From the NCBI RefSeq assembly GCF_030463535.1, contig NC_132900.1, positions 27,689,956 to 27,753,955 of the forward strand: a stretch of DNA of 64,000 nucleotides, read 5' to 3'. The stretch comes from Salminus brasiliensis (lineage: Eukaryota; Chordata; Actinopteri; Characiformes; Bryconidae). Each line of letters starts with the position of its first letter. The first letter of the stretch is position 1. This document shows, piece by piece, positions 9,945-17,116 of the stretch. The notes below the pieces were generated by a model. It saw only the letters and a program-made list of their open reading frames with translations. It had not been told where the DNA came from and did not search any database. The translations under genes and the position numbers were made by a program.

Positions 9945-12900
9945 CTGGAGGGCAAAACAGGGTAGAGCAGGGTTAAGCTACTTTTGAAGCGAGGAGGGAT
10001 GAGTGACTCATTGAAGTTGCCAATTAACCGTATACCATATCGGGAACCACATTTTAAATTACTTAAAAGGATAATTTCATACCCTGTTCCTCTCGTAATA
10101 CCTTTTTGTTACTGTACCTTTAAGGCTGATCTATGTAAATGATCACTGTTCTGACTGGATGCTAGGTATTGTTCCTTTTATAGCCCCGCCCATTTACACT
10201 GACATTTCTGCGCACTGAATGAGGCACAACACAGGGCAGCCAATGAGATATGTATCCCAAATATCAGTCTTAGTCCTAAGGTTCTTGTCATGTCTTAAGG
10301 GTACAGTAACAAAGAAATCTTGTTTAATTGAAAAAATAGGTTGGAAAAATGAAAAGGGTTAAAAAGTAAGCTAGGAAATGGTCATGAAAATTAATTATGA
10401 CTGTATTTGGTGCAAAAACATCATTAAGTGAAAATAATTTAAGACATACAATAAATGCAGGATACAGGCTCAATTCATTTAAATTAGGCTGTTTTTGCAG
10501 CTTAATTCTCATATATAAACCATATGAAAGTGGATAGTATATTTTTTACCTTCTTTTATTAAAGGATGTTGTTTTTGCATGATATGGGCCCTTTAAACCT
10601 CAACACTATTTAGTAATATTACCCTCTATTTCTTGTTAGCTACATTAGCCTAGTAGCTCTAGTGCTAAACAAGCCAAATCTTGACCAAAGCATTTGCCTA
10701 ATGAAATTCCTAATGTCAAGCCAAGCTTAGCACCCAGAAAAGGAGAGGGGTGTTTAAGTGGAATGCTCAAAAAGTGCGTAACGGAGATGAGATTCTGGTT
10801 ATATGCTTCCTTCCAAGCCATACAGAAACTGTGCCAGCACAGAGACACAAAAGTAATAAGCAAAGGGACGGCACTCAGCTAAACCGCTTCTATTTTTACT
10901 CTTTATTATGCTCCAACTCCCAGACGCAATTTGGCACCGGGTCTCTGTCTGCATGCGCTGGGCCCTGTCCTGTTTGTTCTAATGGAGGATGAAGTACTGG
11001 CCTCTCTCTGGAGCCGGGCCGTGTGCTGCTGCTGCTGCTCCAGCTGGCTTTTGTAGTGCTGGCAGAGGGAGCAGGGCCGCTCCTCCTCCGCTCTCTGCCG
11101 TTCTTCCTCCTCTGGGTCCACTCGCGGCTGCCGGCGGGCATAGCCGTGATCCCCGACATTCAAATCCTTCTCCGCTAAAATAACAAGACAGATATTAGAT
11201 GTTATTTCAGCCCTCTATTTCCAGATTCTGCAGTCCTCCTCTTAGAGTACCTTTGCTCTGCATATGTTAAAAATGACATATTGCTGTACTTGTACCCACT
11301 TTAAACTGAGAACAGGCTTGTTAATGGATGAACTGAAACAGGTGTGCTAAAGTATGGAAACACCAACATCTGCAGGGCTCGTACACTGCCTTGAGGTCCT
11401 TCCCGGAGGTAACAACAAGGATTTCCCAAAGCTGAGGACTGTGCAAAAGGATTGTTCCTCAGAATGTTCTATTGGGCTTAAGTTATCTAGCTAAATTCAG
11501 TATCATATCTTCCATTTTTGGGCTCCAGGGGGTTATTTCAGACAGTAGGACTTCTATATTTAGCCAGATAACTTAAGCTCCAATTCAAGCCTGTCCAATA
11601 GGAGAAGAGCTGATGAATGTTGCGATTGGACAGTCTCTAACTTTGGGCTTATTTTATCTGGCTACACTGAGATGGTCAAGGGGGGTTATTTCACAAAGCA
11701 GGATTTCTTATTTTATCCAGATATCTTAAGCCCAAAGTCAAGCCTGTCCAACAGGAGAAGAGCTGATGGATGTTGCAATTGGACAGTCTTGAACTTTGGG
11801 CTCAGGTTAGCAGGCTAAACTGAGAACTGGGAAATCCAGGGTGTTATTTCTCAGTTTAACAAGATAGCTTAAACCCAAAGTCAAGCCTGTCCAATAGGAG
11901 AAGAGCTGATGGATGTTCCAATTGAACAGTATAAGACTCTGGGCCAAAATGATCTGTCTGACTAAACTTAATAAAGCAGGATCTCTCAGTTTAGCCAGAT
12001 AACTATAACCCAAAGTTAGTCTGTGGAATAAGAGAAGAGCTATGGGACCATTCCCTCTGAATTGTGGGCAAAACTATTTGGCAAAGCTAGATAGTTTAAA
12101 CCCAAAGGCAAGCCTGTCCAATTAATTAAGAGCTGATGGTGCTAAGGTTATTTGTCTGGGTAAACTGAGAAATCTCTGGGGTTATAAATTGTATTTTTTC
12201 ACAAAGCAGGATCTCAGGTTAGCTAGACAGCTTAAGCCCAAAGTCAAGACCATCTAAAAAGAGAAGAGCCAAGACAAGACAGGGCAAGCATATTCACCAT
12301 AAGCGTTGGACACAGAATTTGGCCTCCGTCTTAACCCATCTGTGAAGTGAACACACAGAGTGACGGCGAGCAGCCATTGCTGCAGCGCCTGGGGAGCAGA
12401 GAGGGTGAAGGGCCTTGCTCAAGGGCCCAAAAGTGGCAGCTTTCCAAGTCCCGGGTATCGAACCCACAACCCAGTGCTCAAACCTCTCAGCTGCCGTCAA
12501 ACTTTTTTCTTAATTATTATTTGCTTGTTGAATTTTTCCTGTTATCCTCCCAACCTGGTACAGCTCGGCCCGGGATTTGAACCCCTGGCAGCCACAGTGG
12601 TAGTGCTTTGGACCACTGCGCCACTCGGACGGATGTTTCGATTGGACAGTCTTGAGATTAGGGCATTTCTGGCTAAACTGAGAAATCCAGGGGTTATGTC
12701 TTAGTTTAACAGGATAACTTAAGCCCAACTTCAAACATTTTACATTACATTTACAGCATTTAGCAGACGCTCTTATCCAGAGCGACTTACAAGGTTACTC
12801 GTATTACAGAGGTGGGCCAATGTAGTATTAGGAGTCTTGCCCAGGGACTCTTATTGGTGTAGCACAGCATAGTCACCCAAATCGGGAAATCGGGAATCGA

Positions 12901-13603
12901 ACCCCAGTCTCCCACATGGTGTTGCTGTAACGCAATGGCAGGTGGTGGTGGTGTTATCTGTTGCGCCACACCAACCACAACCAGATCCTGAAAACCTGTC
13001 CAATAAGAGGACACCTATGGGACGCTCCTATTGGACAGCCTTGCATTTTGGGCTCAAGTCATTTGGGAAGATCCTGAAATCCTGCAGAAGCAACACAGCT
13101 CCAAACGGGCAGCACATTTCCCCTGTAAGGATGCTGATCTGAGTACCTGGTTCATGCTTGAGTGGGAGGACAACATGAGGGGTGATGGGTGAGGGTGGGT
13201 CTGGTACATTGAACAGTGTGGGGATTGCATTGGGCTTCAGTTTCCTCCCCCCTGCTGGCGAGCGGGCGATTTCCTCAAACTGGCTCTCCTCGAAGTGATC
13301 CTGCAAGCCAAGACGTACTTTCAGCACATTTCTAATCCAGCATGGAGCCTCCACAATTTTCCAGACTCACCTGAACAGCTCTGACCAGCCCAGCCGGCTG
13401 GAGCTGCTGCTGCTACGAGTGCGGGGAGTTGACCGCTAGCTAGCTGCACTTGCCTGGCAGAGCCTGGAGCAGGGGGTGGGCACGAAGTCCCGGCGACAGT
13501 TCACAAGCCACCTCCTCATCCGCACCGGGTCTTTCGGGAAGCGAAAGAGCTGCTTCCCGATGGTCGTGGAGTTGGAGCAGTTTGGAGCAGAGCACCCACC
13601 CAT
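9570..13603 (-). CDS. THAP-domain protein with a P-element-transposase-like C-terminal segment
   Basis: THAP domains are zinc-coordinating, sequence-specific DNA-binding modules related to the DNA-binding domain of P-element transposase. Proposed coding exons are 13603-13454, 13300-13147, 11174-11002 and 9944-9570, giving 283 residues. The THAP domain spans residues 1-81: C4-x4-C9, F22-P23, W32 and C49-x2-H52, then L-K-P-N-A-I-P-T-L-F, the family's closing motif. Residues about 115-185 are charged and glutamine-rich, a likely coiled coil. The last exon (E-D-Q-I-R-A-L, V-W-S-H-N-T-V, G-Y-E-F-L-R-E-L-G-Y-P-L-P-S) resembles the region after the THAP domain in THAP9-type proteins. There is no RNase-H-like catalytic domain, so this is a regulator rather than an active transposase. 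It is divergent from toe1 with a shared promoter. The exon 3 donor is uncertain. I cannot assign a THAP number. Confidence 0.75.
9945..11001. other. THAP gene intron 3
   Basis: Non-coding and AT-rich. No repeat family or additional exon was recognised, although a short missing exon cannot be excluded given the unusual exon 3 donor. Confidence 0.45.
11002..11174 (-). CDS. THAP gene, exon 3 (linker and coiled coil)
   Basis: Starts after a TTATTTTAG acceptor, with phase matching exon 2. It encodes an E/R/Q-rich stretch with C-S-L-C and a Q-L-E-Q-Q-Q-Q run. The next exon needs a phase-0 donor. Nearby GT dinucleotides are mostly in phase 1, so the best phase-compatible site is GAG|GCCAGT, a GC donor. 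The exact end is therefore uncertain. Confidence 0.6.
11440..12280. repeat. Cluster of palindromic/tandem repeats (THAP intron 2)
   Basis: Units of roughly 150-200 bp alternate 'ggacagtcttgaactttggg' with 'gcccaaagtcaagcctgtcc', which are inverted relative to each other, and similarly 'ttatctggct' with 'agccagataa'. This is the pattern of a palindromic MITE inserted or amplified several times. Pieces recur near 12640-12730 and 13000-13070. Confidence 0.75.
12290..12500. repeat. Dispersed fish repeat fragment (also at 14865-15075)
   Basis: Contains 'ccatctgtgaagtgaacaca' and 'gggccttgctcaagggccc', followed by 'gtatcgaacccacaaccc'. This is a typical high-copy non-coding fish repeat, and it accounts for the open frames on both strands here. 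The second copy is part of the tandem duplication. Confidence 0.55.
12735..12975 (-). mobile_element. L2-type LINE 3' tail fragment with adjoining repeat (also at 15310-15550)
   Basis: On the plus strand it reads 'catttacagcatttagcaga' then 'cgctcttatccagagcgact', the complement of the tail seen at the 3' end of the LINE at 41140-41625. The following 'atcgggaatcgaaccccag' looks like another dispersed repeat joined to it. Confidence 0.6.
13147..13300 (-). CDS. THAP gene, exon 2 (second half of the THAP domain), duplication unit 1
   Basis: 154 nt from a GGCTTGCAG acceptor to a CAG|GTACTC donor. It supplies D-H-F, the zinc-binding histidine, then the G-R-K-L-K-P-N-A-I-P-T-L-F motif. This copy is next to exons 3-4 and so belongs to the working gene. 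Confidence 0.8.
13454..13603 (-). CDS. THAP gene, exon 1 (first half of the THAP domain), duplication unit 1
   Basis: 150 nt from ATG 13603, encoding M-G-G-C-S-A-P-N-C through R-L-C-Q. Only the junction CAG|GCAAGT (a GC donor) keeps frame with exon 2 and restores C-Q-D-H, the C-x2-H zinc ligand pair. Using the nearby GT would shift the frame. Confidence 0.8.
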
Positions 13604-14424
13604 GGCCTTAAAAACACACTAGTTTTGAGCTCGCGACCGAAGTGACGGGAGCCTGGCCGCTGGCTGCAGCCTCCGGCGCTACCGCGAACACGCAGCTAGC
13701 CTACGAGCAGCTCCTCGCTTCAATAGAAACAAACACAACCGCAACCAAAAAGGTGGCCAGTCTCCAACAACGACCCCGGCGAGGTAGATAATCGACCAGC
13801 ACCTCGAAATACGTAGAAATTTAGCCTAGAAAGAAGTGCAACCCGGAGTTGTTAGAGCCACAATGGCGCTTGTGTGTTTCCTCAGGACGGCCTCGGTGAC
13901 GCGGCGGCGCTGCGGGTCGGTTGTGGCGCTGCCTGCGTGAATTTATATACATATATAAAAAAAATACGATAACAGTTAAATACACAAATAATAATAAATA
14001 CTAAAATGCCATCTTATCAATCTGCACCTCCTTTTATTTCCATGTCCTTTATTTTTATTTTTGCCAAACTGGAGATCCAGCATTAGCTAGCGATCTGCTC
14101 AGGCGTTCACACGGAAGTCCACAGGCTCACATGGAGTAGTTCTGTAGTTGAGGCAGTTCTGTGGATTTTAGGGGAAAACGGAGGGTTTTAGACTTAATCT
14201 GAAGCACAGAAAGTGTTGAGAAGGAAAGACACTATCACCGGCTCACTGTAATAGTTTAGTAAAGCTGGAGAACAGCAGAGATCTGCCCGCTAGCTCTTTA
14301 GCTGCGTGTGGCTAACGCTCGTTAGCATCCCCTGCATGTTGCCCCGGGGGAAACACGGCGACTCCGGACGGTTCGGCGCTCAGAAATCAGAGCTTTTTGT
14401 TGTACCAGCGGGGAAAGACGAGAA
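13604..14424. promoter_or_regulatory. Bidirectional promoter region THAP/toe1, unit 1
   Basis: About 820 bp between the divergent THAP and toe1 start codons. It is GC- and CpG-rich near 13620-13940, including 'gtgacgcggcggcgctgcgg', which suggests a CpG-island promoter. No TATA box was seen at a sensible distance from either start. In this unit the THAP side drives the intact THAP gene and the toe1 side drives an orphan exon. Confidence 0.6.
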
Positions 14425-14541
14425 ATGGCGACCTCGTCCATGGTTGTACCGGTTATAGACGTGCAAAATGACAACTTTAAGGAGCTGTGGCCGTCCATGG
14501 TGCTCGGCTTTAAAACGTCTTCTTTCATTGCTGTGGACACG
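14425..14541 (+). pseudogene. toe1: Orphan toe1 exon 1 (duplication unit 1)
   Basis: Encodes the same 39 N-terminal residues as the active copy except Ala at position 2, and keeps an intact GTGAGG donor. It is separated from toe1 exon 2 by the whole of unit 2. It could still act as an alternative first exon by splicing over unit 2 to 19297, so 'orphan' describes position rather than proven inactivity. Confidence 0.7.
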
Positions 14542-15721
14542 GTGAGGACCCACTTCTCAAATGACCTCAGGATACACCTCAGCTAAACCTCACCCTGGTC
14601 AATATAGATGCACTATAGGGACAAAAGTATTGAGAATTGTGGGCAAAACTATTTGGCAAAGCTAGATAGTTTAAACCCAAAGGCAAGCCTGTCCAATTAA
14701 TTAAGAGCTGATGGTGCTAAGGTTATTTGTCTGGGTAAACTGAGAAATCTCTGGGGTTATAAATTTTATTTTTTCACAAAGCAGGATCTCAGGTTAGCTA
14801 GACAGCTTAAGCCCAAAGTCAAGACCATCTAAAAAGAGAAGAGCCAAGACAAGACAGGGCAAGCATATTCACCATAAGCGTTGGACAGAGAATTTGGCCT
14901 CCGTCTTAACCCATCTGTGAAGTGAACACACAGAGTGACGGCGAGCAGCCATTGCTGCAGCGCCTGGGGAGCAGAGAGGGTGAAGGGCCTTGCTCAAGGG
15001 CCCAAAAGTGGCAGCTTTCCAAGTCCCGGGTATCGAACCCACAACCCAGTGCTCAAACCTCTCAGCTGCCGTCAAACTTTTTTCTTAATTAATATTTGCT
15101 TGTTGAATTTTTCCTGTTATCCTCCCAACCTGGTACAGCTCGGCCCGGGATTTGAACCCCTGGCAGCCACAGTGGTAGTGCTTTGGACCACTGAGCCACT
15201 CGGACGGATGTTTCGATTGGACAATCTTGAGATTAGGGCATTTCTGGCTAAACTGAGAAATCCAGGGGTTATGTCTTAGTTTAACAGGATAACTTAAGCC
15301 CAACTTCAAACATTTTACATTACATTTACAGCATTTAGCAGACGCTCTTATCCAGAGCGACTTACAAGGTTACTCGTATTACAGAGGTGGGCCAATGTAG
15401 TATTAGGAGTCTTGCCCAGGGACTCTTATTGGTGTAGCACAGCATAGTCACCCAAATCGGGAAATCGGGAATCGAACCCCAGTCTCCCACATGGTGTTGC
15501 TGTAACGCAATGGCAGGTGGTGGTGGTGTTATCTGTTGCGCCACACCAACCACAACCAGATCCTGAAAACCTGTCCAATAAGAGGACACCTATGGGACGC
15601 TCCTATTGGACAGCCTTGCATTTTGGGCTCAAGTCATTTGGGAAGATCCTGAAATCCTGCAGAAGCAACACAGCTCCAAACGGGCAGCACATTTCCCCTG
15701 TAAGGATGCTGATCTGAGTAC

Positions 15722-15875
15722 CTGGTTCATGCTTGAGTGGGAGGACAACATGAGGGGTGATGGGTGAGGGTGGGTCTGGTACATTGAACAGTGTGGGGAT
15801 TGCATTGGGCTTCAGTTTCCTCCCCCCTGCTGGCGAGCGGGCGATTTCCTCAAACTGGCTCTCCTCGAAGTGATC
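15722..15875 (-). pseudogene. Orphan THAP exon 2 (duplication unit 2)
   Basis: Copy of 13300-13147 with both splice sites intact. If it is spliced to exon 3 at 11174, the resulting protein would be the same as from unit 1. Confidence 0.65.
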
Positions 15876-16028
15876 CTGCAAGCCAAGACGTACTTTCAGC
15901 ACATTTCTAATCCAGCATGGAGCCTCCACAATTTTCCAGACTCACCTGAACAGCTCTGACCAGCCCAGCCGGCTGGAGCTGCTGCTGCTACGAGTGCGGG
16001 GAGTTGACCGCTAGCTAGCTGCACTTGC

Positions 16029-16178
16029 CTGGCAGAGCCTGGAGCAGGGGGTGGGCACGAAGTCCCGGCGACAGTTCACAAGCCACCTCCTCATCCGCAC
16101 CGGGTCTTTCGGGAAGCGAAAGAGCTGCTTCCCGATGGTCGTGGAGTTGGAGCAGTTTGGAGCAGAGCACCCACCCAT
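16029..16178 (-). pseudogene. Orphan THAP exon 1 (duplication unit 2)
   Basis: Same sequence as 13603-13454, with ATG and the GC donor intact. A transcript from here would read through orphan exon 2 and then into unit 1. It could rejoin the THAP body only by splicing to 13300 or 11174. Confidence 0.7.
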
Positions 16179-16999
16179 GGCCTTAAAAACACACTAGTTT
16201 TGAGCTCGCGACCGAAGTGACGGGAGCCTGGCCGCTGGCTGCAGCCTCCGGCGCTACCGCGAACACGCAGCTAGCCTACGAGCAGCTCCTCGCTTCAATA
16301 GAAACAAACACAACCGCAACCAAAAAGGTGGCCAGTCTCCAACAACGACCCCGGCGAGGTAGATAATCGACCAGCACCTCGAAATACGTAGAAATTTAGC
16401 CTAGAAAGAAGTGCAACCCGGAGTTGTTAGAGCCACAATGGCGCTTGTGTGTTTCCTCAGGACGGCCTCGGTGACGCGGCGGCGCTGCGGGTCGGTTGTG
16501 GCGCTGCCTGCGTGAATTTATATACATATATAAAAAAAATACGATAACAGTTAAATACACAAATAATAATAAATACTAAAATGCCATCTTGTTAATTTGC
16601 ACCTCCTTTTATTTCCATGTCCTTTTTTTTTATTTTTGCCAAACTGGAGATCCAGCATTAGCTAGCGATCTGCTCAGGCGTTCACACGGAAGTCCACAGG
16701 CTCACATGGAGTAGTTCTGTAGTAGAGGCAGTTCTGTGGATTTTAGGGGAAAACGGAGGGTTTTAGACTTAATCTGAAGCACAGAAAGTGTTGAGAAGGA
16801 AAGACACTATCACCGGCTCACTGTAATAGTTTAGTAAAGCTGGAGAACAGCAGAGATCTGCCCGCTAGCTCTTTAGCTGCGTGTGGCTAACGCTCGTTAG
16901 CTTCCCCTGCATGTTGCCCCGGGGGAAACACGGCGACTCCGGACGGTTCGGCGCTCAGAAATCAGAGCTTTTTGTTGTACCAGCGGGGAAAGACGAGAA
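16179..16999. promoter_or_regulatory. Bidirectional promoter region THAP/toe1, unit 2
   Basis: Copy of the unit 1 promoter with a few substitutions, including three clustered changes near 16582-16588 and one each near 16626, 16724 and 16902. Here the toe1 side drives the intact gene and the THAP side drives orphan exons. Confidence 0.6.
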
Positions 17000-17116
17000 A
17001 TGACGACCTCGTCCATGGTTGTACCGGTTATAGACGTGCAAAATGACAACTTTAAGGAGCTGTGGCCGTCCATGGTGCTCGGCTTTAAAACGTCTTCTTT
17101 CATTGCTGTGGACACG
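17000..17116 (+). CDS. toe1: toe1 exon 1 (active copy, duplication unit 2)
   Basis: Encodes 39 residues ending F-I-A-V-D-T, with the first catalytic aspartate, before a GTGAGG donor in phase 0. It differs from the unit 1 copy by ATGG to ATGA, which changes Ala2 to Thr and replaces G at the +4 position after the start codon. Confidence 0.85.

Larger units (their letters stand above)
12060..14634. repeat. Tandem segmental duplication, unit 1 (2,575 bp)
   Basis: Unit 1 matches 14635-17209 base for base with only about a dozen substitutions seen by eye (for example near 12188, 12309, 14007-14013 and 14428). It carries part of THAP intron 2, THAP exons 2 and 1, the shared promoter region and toe1 exon 1. 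It ends about 20 bp into the 'gggacaaaagtattgaga' terminus of a MITE that is complete only after unit 2. Confidence 0.95.

Noticed and set aside
12294-12704. Overlapping open frames present in both duplication units
   Set aside because: They fall in a dispersed non-coding repeat, and their duplication follows from the tandem duplication rather than from selection.
14425-14541. A second complete toe1 gene
   Set aside because: Only exon 1 is duplicated. Exons 2-7 exist once.
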